Assembly: GCA_025890175.1 (NCBI GenBank)
Contig: JANPYM010000002.1
Span: 3,159,077-3,223,076, forward strand
Direction of reading: 5' to 3'
DNA from: Ciborinia camelliae
Taxonomy: Eukaryota > Ascomycota > Leotiomycetes > Helotiales > Sclerotiniaceae
DNA length: 64,000 bases
Shown: one piece after another, positions 25,692 through 38,294 of the stretch
Layout: each line of letters opens with the position of its first letter
How positions within the stretch are numbered: position 1 is the first letter of the stretch
The notes under the pieces: generated by a model
Databases searched by the model: none
What the model saw: only the letters and a program-made list of their open reading frames with translations
Told to the model about the DNA's origin: nothing
Position numbers and translations under genes: made by a program

Positions 25692-26981
25692 GAGAGGTCG
25701 TTGTATCTCTTGTGGTATTGCATGTGGTAATTTTGTTAGGAATGATGAAAATGATACCATGAACCAAGATTTTAAGATGAGCATACGGATATTTATATGC
25801 TAATCCTGTTAGAAAAATAAGGGAAATATCTGTTTTTGATTAATTTAACGATACTTTGAATGTCCAAATATGTAGACTACCACTCGACAAAACAGATCTC
25901 CAATTCTGGTCTGAGCTGACAAAGTGCACCCATCTAGAATGTAATCTTACTTGAGATTTTCTTGAGGTATACCCCATAGATGGTCACGCTAGCCCGTTGG
26001 AAGAATCTAGGAGCCATAAGGGCATGATTCTGGCCATCAATTCATGAAATCTCAAAATTTGATGCATGGAGCTTGGAATCTGTTATCATAGCTTAACTAG
26101 GTAGGTAATGCACGCTAGCCAATTAGGCCTCGCTTATTCTATAGTTCCCGAGGGGTGGCTTCGCCAAAGGGATCACCTCCAACCCCCTGGCTGGTTCCAC
26201 TCTACCATTGCCCATTCATCAATCTAATTAGGGACAAAATAGCATAGGTGTCAAGTATCTATTTTAGCCCTATGATATTACCGAACTTTCTCGTCATCAT
26301 TGATTAGTTGATTGACGTCAAACATCATGTTAGTTCTTTTGTTTGACTCGAATTTATGTCTTCCTAGGCACACAGAACATATCAGGGTAGTACAATTTCA
26401 CCCGGCGTCACTAAATGCGAATGTATAACCCCAAAGAAATAATCTCTAGAGGTAGAGATTCAAAAGCCTTTTGTTCATACCAAGTTGGAAATAACCCAGG
26501 TCGAATGTCACCTTCTCCTGGTCGCACCCGAAAAGCAGTCAAGTAGATGTTCTTTTTATGACAGTATATTATCTACCTGATTTGGCCACTTTTCACCCAG
26601 CCTTTCCACACATAGATCCATCAGAAATGTAAACCGCATGAATGTAAACCCCCGAAAAGATTCTTGATACCACTGCGAAGATTGCGAGACAAAGTCGTTT
26701 GGGTATAGTAAAGAACCAAAATGTGGTTATGGAACAATCCAACAAAATCTTCTCCCTTGTAGGATACAGAAGTTTCCCTAGTCATGTTTAGACTTTTGTA
26801 AAAGAAAAAGAATAAAAGAAAAAACAAAGCCCTTTGATTGCTCAGAGAGACAGTACAGTTCGCTAGCTCGCACAAAGGTCGTAATTTTCGGATGGTGAAG
26901 GCAATATCGATCATGCCATACATGTGAGAGATAACTCTTGTGACAGTAGGAAATATTGGGATGAATATGGGCAGTCTGCTA
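25692..26981. other. Intergenic
   Basis: No gene supported. Includes the 3' flank of the OPT gene and AT-rich DNA. A small minus-strand frame (26621-26923) has no recognisable domain. Confidence 0.45.
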
Positions 26982-27829
26982 TCATGTTTTATTAACGAGC
27001 TCTTTGCAGACAGCTAAAGTCAGACCCGATTTATCGATAGCATTGATGGATCTCCTGAGCTTGATCATTACGTCATGTTGGTCTTCTTGTCTTTTCGTCA
27101 ACTTGAAACATAACGTATTAGTTCTGAGAAGTTCAACTTTGGCAGTGAATGATTGGAGCGACCATGAAGTGTATGGCAATTTTGGAAGAGGAAACAACCC
27201 ATTTTCAACAGCACTTTTAGTAAGAGAACCAAGAACCATCGAGTCACAATCCTTTCTGTGAGAAAAGAAATCGTCGAAATCGTCGAAATCCCGAAAGGTT
27301 ATTCGACTTCCATAATAATTATCAACGACTGACGACTTCATAAAAGTGCAGTTGAGGCTGGAGTTTTGATACTTCGTTATGTTGTCGTCGAGTATCTGGA
27401 TAGCTTTACTGATTCCTGCCAGCCGATACGACTCCAGCTCGTCTTAAAAGTTAATGATGTGCCCCAATCCAACATTATATGTCAGGCGAACTTACCAGTG
27501 ATTAATTTAGGAATAGGTAAGTTGTATTTCATTGAACCCATTATGGCTTCTAGACTACTGGTACTGTGCTCTCGTATCATTTGTGTAGCCTTAAGGAATT
27601 CATTATCCAACTCGAACTGCCAAGCTATGCATAACAAACAGGCGATATCATCCCACTTAGTGGTCCACTTATTCGACAATTCGTTCTTCCAAATGGAAGG
27701 GAAGGGTCGTAAAACTTCTGTGCACTGGTATTTATCCACTAGAATGGCCATCTGCGTGAATAATTCCAAATCGATCTTGAACGGAACTGTATTCATGCGA
27801 CCATGGATGATATTGATCAATATTCTCAT
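26982..27829 (-). CDS. N-terminally truncated paralogue of the BTB protein, 264 aa
   Basis: Two exons, 27829-27496 and 27442-26982 (795 nt), joined by a 53-bp GTAAGT...AAG intron. It is clearly related to the gene at 28826-30085. Both share the order IHGR, TQMAILVDKYQC, a region PIP(K/E), an intron at the same place and phase, then SHRK and the VLGS(L)xKSAVE..LFPLP block. The BTB/POZ core present in the neighbour is absent. Upstream of ATG 27829 a few more related residues (HDDPDA) can be read before a stop at about 27862, and no BTB motif lies further up. The remaining frame is intact, so it could be expressed as a BTB-less protein, or be a recent pseudogene after 5' truncation. Function of this C-terminal region is unknown to me. 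Confidence 0.55.
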
Positions 27830-27862
27830 TGCATCAGGATCATCATGATGAAAATCCTTGTA

Positions 27863-28825
27863 AGCTTACCTAGCTTTAGCGAACTGTATATACCCGTAGC
27901 GTACTTACTAGGCTAACTTCGGCTAGCCTATTGCCATCTCCAAAAGCCGAGTGAAATAACCACAATATCAAAATAGGTAGGCAAACCAACGTATTTTGGA
28001 GATTTTGAGGAATTAAAAGCACAATGAACCTAATTTCACCTATCTCTATCCCATTAAACGTTAAAGAGTGAGCAAATATAGAGTACCTTGATTACTAGAC
28101 TATTGACAAATATTGTCTCGCTTTTACCCGTCAATCTCTACGCATATAGAGCCAACTCCCGTGCAAGATTATCTCGCATGCAATGGTGCAGCATGATCTG
28201 CGGTATTTCGCCTTGGGCGGAAGTACAATTGAAGGTTCGAGGCGGAGGAGTGGTACTGATTAAAAGCGTCAAGAAGAAGAAGCCGGTGAGCTAGATTAAG
28301 CAGTGTAATTTGTAAGAACACGTGAATGTTACACATACCCCATACTATTACTGTACATAGTATGCATAATCATACAACAAATGTAATGGTACATCTATTC
28401 ATTTATGTGTTGTAAAAGTGTGATAATTATTAGAAACTACCTATCTACCATGACTACCTGCTATCTGTAGAGTAGTCTGCTGACTAAGAAAGAGGTCATG
28501 GCTCATGCCATGACAAGTAGGTTCGACAAAGTCAAAATCAATTTCTGAATGACCCTATCCGTGTTTTCCATTTATATCCTGACCGACCGCTTTATCCGCT
28601 TAAATGCAAATATCGAAGTTGCTGTGAAGAATTTTATACCCATAGCGTTAAACTGAGGTGTAAAGGAAAGGTAATGAGGAAAAGGACTATAAGTTGTCCA
28701 AGCCTCAGGTGATTTTCCATGGTTGCCAACGATTTAAAATTGAATATGGAAGAGTGCTATCGAACTTTTAAGCCCGAGAGGCCATTGAATAGTCTAAATA
28801 TAGATTCAGACAATGAATAAGATAT
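27863..28825. other. Intergenic between the two BTB-family paralogues
   Basis: AT-rich, with no supported gene. The BTB domain missing from the left paralogue is not here on either strand. A short plus-strand frame (28088-28294) is unremarkable. Confidence 0.45.
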
Positions 28826-30085
28826 CTATGTGTTTCGAGGAGCTTTCTTGAAATCTGCCAGATCCAAACCAGATATATTTGATTCTACAAACTCCATCGA
28901 TTTTTCGAGCATTATTAGGATATTATGATCAAAATTCCCTTTAAACGCCTTGTTACAACCAGTCATAATATCCAGTGAACTGATTCTCTCCTTGAGACCA
29001 GAAACTGTCAGAAATCTGTCCAAAGGAACTTGTGGAAGCGGAAAAAGATCATGCTCAACGGCACTTTTGACCAGGCTCCCTAGAACCAACGTATCGCAGA
29101 ATTTTCTGTGAGATGTAATGTTTTCCATGGCCTCAACTGCAGACGGGCCCGAATTTCCATGCTGGTAGAGCGGGTAGGTAGTGGTGGGACATATCAGAGT
29201 TGGGCCCCGATACTTCGATATTGTATCTTTCAGAATCTCGATGAGTTGGCTTAAGGCATGTTGACGCCTTTCATCTACCGTGTCTGGAAATTGTATTAGT
29301 GGTCAAAACTCCCTTTGCAATCGGATGTACATAACATTACCAATAACTTCTTCTGGAATAGGTAACTGCAATTCGTTTTCCTCCAGTATTTCACTTAGCC
29401 CAGTACCACTTCCTTTGATGATAGATTCGGTAGCTTCCTTGAATTCTGCATGTAGATCAAAAACCCATGCAACACCTATCCAGCAAGCTGTATTATACCA
29501 ATCTTGGATCCATATTTTTCTTTGGCTTATGTTGGTAGCCCAGACAGCACGCAGTAGTTCCGTCGATTCATGACACTGATATTTGTCAACCAGGATTGCC
29601 ATTTGCGTAAGGGTAGCCAGGTTGAGTGTCTTTGGAACCGATTTGAAGCGGCCATGTATGATATCAATCAGTATGACCATGGCAGTTGAATCATCGTCTG
29701 GGAGTGGTATCTCAGTTTTGCCCGTCTTTTTTAATTCAATAGCTTCGTGAAAGCCCCCTTGCAACATAGCTTTGAATACAGGTGAAGCAAGTGACATATG
29801 TTTTGAAGAGACCAGGATGCGTGATTCATACAGTTGGTTCGGGTTTGTTGATTCAAATGACTGAGTCTCTATAGACTTTTCTTCGCCAAGGATACTGACT
29901 GGCTTCGCACCAAAAAGAGTTGCCGGCGGGGGGTTAAAAATACTTGTGGCGGTGGAGTTGGTCGATGAAGTCTTTGAAGCGGAGGGAATATCTAAGTTTG
30001 GGGATTCAGATGGTAAAGAACCCAGAAGCAGTACCAGATCTCCATCAGGATCAATGATGACAACAGAGCCCGAAGGAGCAGCCAT
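28826..30085 (-). CDS. BTB/POZ-domain protein, 400 aa, two exons
   Basis: Exons 30085-29341 and 29283-28826 (1203 nt), separated by a 57-bp intron (29340-29284, GTAATG...CAG). After a Ser/Thr/Pro-rich N-terminal 110 residues comes a BTB-like core with YESRILVSSKHMSLASPVFK and AMLQGGFHEA, then LPDDDSTAMVILIDIIHGRF. A helical C-terminal half follows with no named domain. BTB domains mediate dimerisation and, in some proteins, binding to cullin-3. Many filamentous ascomycetes carry families of short BTB proteins of unknown role, and this looks like one. The nearby partial copy at 26982-27829 keeps the same intron position, so duplication took place at DNA level. Confidence 0.85.
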
Positions 30086-30681
30086 TATAGCTATCTTTGT
30101 TCTGACTAAAAGTCGTATAGTAGGGGACGCAAGGAAGGATGAAAATAGTGAGATGTTTCGCAGGTGTTCTTTGAATTAAGACTTTTCCCGGATGGAATGC
30201 TATTATGCGAATTGGACACCGTTGGTATCAGCCTGGTGTACGTGAAAGTGAAAGTACTTAATCCTCCTGTATGTGATAATATAAACTACCTATGAAAACA
30301 GATGTTATTGATTTTGTAAATCGGGTTTGCTTGTATCAAAGATATCTAGGGATATGGGAGGTGGGAGGTGGGAGGGCTGTTTGCTGCTGTTGCTGAGGGT
30401 TAACTGTGATAACCTATAACTCAAAAAATGAATTGAAATGTTAGTGAATTTGCCAATGGTGAATGAACGCTAGTTTGCGTTTTTTTAGTAATAATTTGTA
30501 TGCTCAGAGTTAAACATAAGGTAGGTAGTCATCGGAGTTATACTAAAAGTTATGAAATTTGCAGTTTAATGCATGGAAAAGCTCCAATTTGGGATTGTAT
30601 TCAGAAGCACAAAAATATTTCCATCATGTCTCATTCCCGACCTTAGAATGTGCAAGAAAACATCAAGGTAATCGATTACCA
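30086..30681. promoter_or_regulatory. Spacer: upstream of the BTB gene and downstream of the oxidase gene
   Basis: Both neighbours read on the minus strand. It therefore holds the BTB promoter (near 30086-30300) and the 3' flank of the D-amino-acid oxidase gene. No other coding signal seen. Confidence 0.4.
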
Positions 30682-31965
30682 TCAAAGGTTTGACTTGTCA
30701 GTCAAAATCTCATCGACAAGTTCAACCGTTCCCTCCGAACAACCATACGAGCCCTGATATCCCCAACCCCCATGTCCATAGTTGTGAACAACCCAGGTGG
30801 AGTCAATTTTTTCCTTTTCAATCCTCACCCCACCCAATCTCAGCGGTCGCAACCCCACCCCATGGCGAATAACACTCAAAGCTTCGATCCCCTTTCCATT
30901 TGTCAAAGCTGGACATAACTCCACGGCCCGCTTCATGATTCGCATAGCTTGGTTTGGACATGGCTGGGATTCCCAATTTCCTTTTTGATATGTGCCTCCT
31001 AGAATCGTTCCGCCGCCTGCTGCTCGCTTCATGATATAACACACTTCGTCGTCTCCATCGTCGGTGCCAGAGATCGTCAACATGACACCGGGATCATTAC
31101 GTACGAGTACAATTTGACCTCGACAAGGAATAACATCTTCGTCCACAACACCGCCAAGTTTCGAGGCCAGGAGACCAGTACAGTTTACAATCACGTCGGC
31201 TTTATTGCCCGAGTGATGTAAATAGGCAGCTTCAGAGATATGGTTGATGATGCTACGTTGAAGTACGGCGCCGTTCTTTAGACATTGACCGACAAGATAG
31301 GATAGGTAGACGGGGGTATTGATGCAAACTGATGTGAATGCGGTTGCGCTATCCGCACCAGTAGGGATCTCATTTTCAGGGAGAACACGGAAATCGGGGA
31401 CGACATCTTTGAACCAAGGGTCAGTGGAGAGTAACTCATTGAACCATTGGCCTGTAGTTCCCTGGGCATCTTTATTGCGGTTCAGAATCACAGTATCTGG
31501 TATGAGTCAGTAAGGATTCAATCTCAAAAGTGGGGGGATTATAAGACTGGCTTTGAAAATGAATTCCAGCTTCTGGGACATCCTTCGCTAATCTCGCAAG
31601 TTCATACCATGTCTTCTTCTCCCATCTACTGTCCGGTGCGTTTGATACCCTTCCAATCGATCAATAATTTCACACGCGATACCCAGCCCAACTATTCCCA
31701 GGCTGAGAAATAGTGAGTCGTGACTTACGGAAGATAATTTGCGCCGGCCCATGGAGATGTATATTCGATATCATAGTCACCGGGCATATGCTTTGCAATA
31801 ATGGTGACCTGGAAGGCTGGATTTTGGGATAGGAGTAAAGCGGTGGTCAAACCAGATACTCCCGCGCTACACAAAGATGTCAGTATGATTGTAGATTATT
31901 CTCAGGAGACAATAGAGAGCGGTTTGAGGAGAACAAACAAACCCCACAACTACAATATTTGGCAT
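30682..31965 (-). CDS. D-amino-acid oxidase, 350 aa, four exons
   Basis: FAD enzyme oxidising D-amino acids to 2-oxo acids, ammonia and hydrogen peroxide, normally in peroxisomes. Exons: 31965-31943, 31866-31729, 31628-31552, 31496-30682 (1053 nt). The first splice joins MPNIVVVG to [13 protein letters not shown], completing the GxGxxG FAD fold. [10 protein letters not shown] and the C-terminal signature [15 protein letters not shown] are both present, as is the arginine in [11 protein letters not shown] that precedes it. The intron 31551-31497 fits only with a GC donor (GCCAGT) and a CTGAC branch point; the joined frame reads GIHFQNTVILNRN. The C-terminal tripeptide is SNL, a weak match to the peroxisomal SKL signal. 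Length is normal for the family. The exon-2/3 junction (100-bp intron) is the least certain. Confidence 0.88.
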
Positions 31966-34580
31966 TATCAATGTGTCTGAGGTGAGTTTCTTGACAAATG
32001 GGCTTAAATATTGGTAGATAGTAAGGACAAAAGATTGATATATTGATATCATCAAACAAACTTGAGATAGAGAAGTAGTGGTGAAGTAACCCCCTGTAAT
32101 ACAAAAGATATCCCGAGAATAATCCGAACCAATAGACTGAGGCTGTGCTTTTCTGTAATCCATCCATATGTAACTGCCGTTGCATTACGTAACTACAGCT
32201 AGCAACATGCCTAGTACATACAACATTGAAGGAATTGGAGCCTGGATAGATAGAATATGATATTCTTAGAGTTAAATAAAACATGTTTTACAAATTATTA
32301 TGCAGTTTCCTATGCACATATGTTGGTGACTTTGAGATAATAATAGGTAATGATAAAAGTGTGGTACTTGAACAATAACTCTCAAAAAGCTCGTATATTA
32401 CCGGCTGATTCGCAGTCGCGCCATTGGTGCTGAAGAAAGGGTAAAATATAACATCTTTCTCTCTTGACTTCACTTGATTTCAATTGAATCAATTCACCTC
32501 ATTGACTTGATAACTTCACTTCTACTTTTAGGGGTTGACAAGATTATTTATTCATTGTCATGCAAACCATGTGATTGTTTCAATTGGGTATGATCTTTTA
32601 TGTCCCTGGTGTAAGTGGTGCAGGTTGTAGGCTTCGAGGAATGATTCAATTCATTTTCATCGAATATAGAATACTACACGGGATAGGTACATAGTATTCA
32701 GGTACAATTTCATTTCTATATTCTCAGACTATCTCCTCTATCCATTATTTTACTTCTTTTTCGAACACCTCGAACAGACTACCTTAATTCTATGGAAGCA
32801 AATCTTGGAAGGATGGGTAGCATGTGAATCATGTAATCGGTTCTATACTACCTAAGTGGGGATACTAGCTACGAGCCCCTTTTCGAGAAACTTTCAACTT
32901 TCCTTCCTTTTGCCACTTCAACTTGACTTTTGGATTCGATGCTTTTTTACTTATAAATTAAAGCCTTTCAAGATTAAGTAGTAAGCTATTTGTCATTTCG
33001 AAGTGCCTCCTAACTATATTTAGGTAATTTTATCAAAGGAAATAAATTATATATACATATATGTTGAAGTGATGATAGGGCTACCGTTGAGCTTCAAGTG
33101 TTATCACTTTAGTTAGGTAATTTAGCGTCAACGCAATGTCATCAAAAAACTGGCGAAAAAGAAAGGTTGATTTGATCAATCGTCAATTGATAACCCCAGT
33201 ATGATATAAATTCATAAGCTACGATTTATCGATTTACCCTTGGAAGTTGACACATGTATCCATCTAGAATTGTCCCCAAAAGACGCCATACCCACGGCCT
33301 CCTATCGTCTGGTGGCCGTGCAGTCAAGTCATTTCGGCAGTTGAGCCCTAATCACGTGTTTGAATGATGAACGACTACCTGTCTAGGTCATCTGGCATTT
33401 TTTGGTGCTGCAATATTCTAGATTTACCTGGCTTCACAGTAATTCATCAAAGCTTGAGTTGAGAAATAAGATATGAATATGGGTATTCATTGTTATCGTT
33501 GGCAGCAATCTTAAAGACAAATCGGAGTGGAAATGGAGTCGGGAACTTAATTTCATCTACTGTAGCAGCATGAATAAGGCGATCCAATTGACTAATTAAT
33601 GAATCTGTCTCATTAGAGGCAAATGCCAATATACCCACATAATTATATCTTATTGTAAAGTTGAATGGAAAGTATTGATCCCTGATTAGTGAATAAATTG
33701 ATGGAAGTATTCTAGGCTTCATTTCCCACTTCACCACCAAAGAACCCAAAGAACCCAAACCCCAAAAAGTGAAAAATAAACATGCAGAATTATGATCGAA
33801 GCTATTATCCCAAGCTTCTCGAGCTTTTGGGACTGTGGCCAGTAACTGTTTGCTGAGAAACTTGATCAGAGACTTCTAAGGTTGTCGCGTTACTAAATTT
33901 CCGATGACTACATAAACACCAGAAAGAGCTAAAGCTGTATGACGTCGAGAGATGAGCAAATAACGAGAGTGATATATGACAGGCTTTAACCGTACTCGTG
34001 TCGCCGGAAATTCTAAATCTCGTAATGCTAAAAAGTGGGCAGTTCAAAGTGTAAAGAAGAGGCGTTTCAATGATATTTGACCAGTGAATACAAAGCTCCA
34101 CTTGATCAAATTTCCCAATTCTTCCACCGCTTTCTCCATTTGAGGACAGGCTGCTTTACTGGATATATCTATACTAGGTACGCGGCTATGAATCTGATAG
34201 GGCTTAGTTTGAGCGAATGATGTCTCTTGCACAATACCCACTCGCTAGTTCCATAGGGCCCCGCCATCAAAAAATCGCCAATCTAGTAGAATCAAAATAT
34301 ATATAGCCGTCGCTCTTTCAACAGCACCGGATTATCAGCCAAAGCTATTCCCAAATAAGCCATGTTTGTCGCAATTGCACTAACAGGTCTAGATTTCGCG
34401 CTAGCGAAATTTCTATAAAGTCTTCGCTCTCGCTCCTCTTTCCTCCGTTTTCTTCTTCCTTTCTACATCATCTTCTCCCCCATTCATTTTTACTCAACAC
34501 TTTTACAATAATTTCACTGTGATGACCTTCCAGAGTTGATATCGACTTGGTGCGGTTGCATTCGAATTACCGAGGGGCGG

Positions 34581-34760
34581 CTGATACTTTGGGTGGTCTC
34601 CTAGGAGATCACTCCAAAGCCAGCTGACTTTGGTTGTTCGGATGTAGTCGATTCGAATCAATCAAGGCTGCTGTTACTTTGGGTGGTCTTCTAGGAGATC
34701 ATCCCAGAGTCAGTTGGCATTGGTTGATCGAATATGGCCGACGCCCAACGTCGATTGATA
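34581..34760. repeat. Imperfect direct repeat, about 90-bp period, two copies
   Basis: The stretch starting CTGATACTTTGGGTGGTC at 34581 recurs at 34671 as CTGTTACTTTGGGTGGTC. About 65 bases stay alignable, and most differences are transitions. Each copy contains a short CCTAGGAGATC-type near-palindrome. No known element was recognised. Confidence 0.6.
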
Positions 34761-35929
34761 CTACTTGGATTGTCAGATCGGTATTCGCACAACGGAAACC
34801 TCTCCCAGTAGAGATCCACTCGATCAGCTTGCTGGCGAGTGAAACGGGGAGAAGCGGGATTGGGGGGAAACCCTCAATTCCTTAAAGCCCCTAAAGACGG
34901 TTCAATGTCTTATTAGTTTGATCGTTTTTTTTATGTGATTCTTATGTGATTAACTGGTCGCGACGTGATTGAAGTCCTGTTTGTTTACCTTCTTGATAAC
35001 ACTTGAAATCTTGGTGATAATGGTCGCGTTAGAAATTGACTTCTTGATCTCTGGTCATTCATTGTTTGGGTGACTGTGGTGTGGAAACTTCATGTATGTT
35101 AATAATTATTCATGTCTTCTCTTCGTTGAAGTGTGTATGGGGTTCTTCGAGCTTGAGGTAGTTGGCACTCTTGTATCTAGATTTCAATGTTACTGAAGCA
35201 ATTATATTAATTACATTACATCTCAAACGTTCCCTGTGAAACCTTTTTGTGAAATCAAGTTTACAGATGCCTGTTCAATTGCCAATGTATTCAGTGTGCA
35301 CCTATGTAGCTCAGCTTCTGGTTCAGTGTCTGAAATTAGATCGCGACCGGAAGCGCAAGCACCACTGGCCAAGCACAAGCATAAGACCTTTCGTTCATCA
35401 CCAACTCCAAATATCATCGTCGCGGTCGCAAAATATATAGTAGATAGCCTCACAATCACCTCTATCCTGCTGCTTCGAGACATATGCTCTGACATTACTA
35501 CCAATGTTCCTAGGTACTTACTGTTTACATATACATACGTCGCGTTGCAAAAAACACTAATACAGCAGAGCGGGACTCATAATTCCAAGAATTCTCGTAT
35601 TGGGTTCTTGGGATTAGAGGCATGAAGAATGGAGGAACATGAGATGAAAGAAAATTCATTTGCGGTATTGTATTGTGCTGTAATTGTGGAGAGAGGTTTA
35701 AATATGGTCTGTTTTAGTAAGGAAGTCGGTGCTGGTTCCGTGAAAGTCTGGGTTGGAAGGATAGAGTTCATGTTTTTACTTTATTGGGTTGACATTGTTT
35801 TCTTGAGACGATATGAAGTATGAAAAGACAGATGGATAATGGAATAAGGTAGGTGATTCTGCGCGATCCATGTCGCCATCTCTGTAAGTCTTGGGCCGCC
35901 TAAATCTCGAGCTTCTAATTTGTGCGAAA

Positions 35930-37100
35930 ACTATCTAACACTTCTACTTTCTACAGGACCCAAGGCGTAGCAAATGGGATCTTCGATGCCGCAGTCATAA
36001 TCGCTCTCTTCTCGAAACCTATCCGCAAATCCCAAACCCCAGACTTCCTCTCCATCTACGAACAACTCCGCAGCCCGCGAACAAGAAATCAAAAATGGCA
36101 GCAGGAACGGAGATGCGATTTGTGGTTGCTTTAAAGAGAAACGAGAGCGCGACCGTCAAATTAAGGAACACAAACCATTCATGGTTTCCTCTTCCGTGGA
36201 TGCATATTGGTTGTATAGCTATGATGCGAATACTGAAGCTGAGATAACTTGAGAGAAATATACTAGGGAGGAATGGCTCGGGATTAAAGGGAATTGAAGG
36301 ATTTTGGAGAAGGACTACACTTCGTTCCCATCGCGACCCAACACCAATTTTGCCCCTCCACTCCTCAACAACTCTACGTTTACTGCATCCTCAAATATTC
36401 CAACCGTCTTGCACCAACAAAAAATACGATGCTGCCAACTACACAACTCCAAGTTGGCATCGGAGGTCTCCAGATGATGAGATCATGGAGAAGTGAGATT
36501 AAGGGTCAAAGACTACATTACCAATCTACCAATCCACCAATCCAAAGGGATGGAAACTTAACCATCATCTGGGGATTTATGAAAACTCCTATAGCTCTGC
36601 GAATCTCCCCCTATCGATTGAGAAGTGCTGGCAAGTTCCCAAACATTTGATGTTCGCATGCTCGTTGGGATTAGTACAAAACACCTTAAGAGGGTTGTTT
36701 AAAAAGAGTTGGGGCTCTTCAAAGCAAGAGAAGATCCGTAATCTCATTGATATTATTCTCCAGAGGCTTCGGGATGCAATTATTATAAACAGGCAGATGG
36801 CTGGATGCTAGAAAATGGGTTAAGTGGTTCAAAAGGAGGCGTGGACGACGACATCATCTTCGGCGGTACCTATCCTTTTTCTGGGCGGCTTGAAAAATAT
36901 CAATCCAAGTGGAGCATAAATGGAAGTCTGTTCGCGAAGAGGCTAGTATAGTGTCGTGTGGGATGAACCGTTTACTTTCATGCATACAATGCGGTATTAG
37001 GCTAATCTCTTGCAATACTCCCTTTGCTGCATCTGGCGTGCGAATGCATGTCAACTGTCCCACATATGCATCAAATTCCCAGCCATGGAGGGCGTGAAAA
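35930..37100 (+). other. Possible remnant of a coding region, unidentified
   Basis: An acceptor-like CTTTCTACAG at about 35946-35955 precedes GC-richer sequence. In one frame it reads GCFKEKRERDRQIKEHKPFM and DAYWLYSYDANTEAE, then a stop, then EKYTREEWLGIKGN; later SGSKGGVDDDIIFGGTYPFS (about 36820-36880). These segments look protein-like but are separated by stops and frame changes, and I recognise no family. It may be a decayed gene or chance. Confidence 0.25.
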
Positions 37101-38294
37101 GCTAACTTGGAAAATTCATACTCTAGGAAAATGGACCTACGCAGTCTGAAGCTTCTTCAAGAGAATTGCATCAACGACAACTCTGGAAACTCCGGTGTAT
37201 AGCTACAATCCCATGAGTCTGGCACATCTCAATTCATACAGGAGGCGTGCTCGCAGGTATATGTGCAACTGAAGGCTATGTTGTCGCTAAGAAAGAACAG
37301 TGTTAGTGTTAGATTAGACGATATGTCTCCAACTCGTGAGGTAGTGGAGTTGATGCGATGCCGTCGGTTGGTGATCTTGCGTGGATGATGAAAAGATAAT
37401 GAAACTGGCAGGGCAAGAATGAATAACACGGCCATCTAGATTCTCTTTTAGTTAAAATGATGATTAGTTTAAGTTGGTAGCTACCTTACTGACGTTGCGT
37501 TGCCCACTCCTGTCTGCTTTTACGGCCTAGTGCTTACTCGAAGTACGCTATTATAACATAGGTATTATTAGTAGATAATATCTAAATATCTTATACTCAA
37601 ATCAATTTCTATCTGTTTAATGGCGGTACGTATGTAGATACTTTAGGTAATTCTATAATAAACTGATTTTATAAAGAATATAAAATTATATTAATAGTAG
37701 GAAAGGAAGTTGATATTTAATTACCTATCTAGGTAGGTATGTATTATTCACGAACCTTTGTTTTTAACCCTTGGCAAAATCTTTATGTTCCACTACTCCA
37801 GCAGGTGAGGTACAACAAGGTTGAGGTGCGTGCACACCAAGCTTAAGGTTTTCCAGCTTCATTGTTCTATGACTTGTCCTGCCCTTACATTACAACCATT
37901 CCAGCCACTACGTCTATACATGATACTACCTTTAACGTCCTTACGAACGAAAGATAATACACAGATACGGCGATTCCCATAACATAGAAACGATGGATTT
38001 CTCCGATGCTTTGTGAGTTTTCCAGAGCTTGCCTGTACCGTGCTTGTTGCGCGGCTTGGAGCTTGGAGCTTGGACATTGAGATTGGAGGGCTGGGCTGGT
38101 TGGTGATGGTTGAGGGATGGAAGGGATGGGAGCTGGAGCTGGAGCTTGAAGATATATGTCATTTAATTAGGAGCTGGCTTGGTTTGGCTATGGCAGATGA
38201 GGCATAGCCAAAATGAAAGTCGATCCAGTTTGAAGCTCCCGTCAAGCTCCAAAGCTTCATCCAGAGCTCCTTCCAGCCTTCAACCACATCAATT

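Larger units (their letters stand above)
31966..38294. other. Gene-poor stretch with degraded sequence
   Basis: About 6.3 kb with no gene I can name. It holds a two-copy direct repeat (34581-34760), a small hairpin (about 34390-34408), a possibly decayed coding stretch (35930-37100) and, just before the TVP15 start, GAGCTTGG/GGAGCT repeats (38053-38150). Minus-strand frames at 33447-33758, 33805-34101 and 34044-34241 lack good starts and any recognisable domain. Confidence 0.45.

Noticed and set aside
33447..34241. Three minus-strand frames that might be exons of one gene
   Set aside because: The rightmost opens only with a GTG, no convincing introns join them, and no family is recognised.
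34362..34418. 18-codon ORF starting MFVAIALTG near a TATA-like box
   Set aside because: Too short to support without expression or conservation.
35223..35625. Overlapping frames on both strands (129 and 93 codons)
   Set aside because: Neither has a domain; they are reciprocal shadows with no splice or start evidence.
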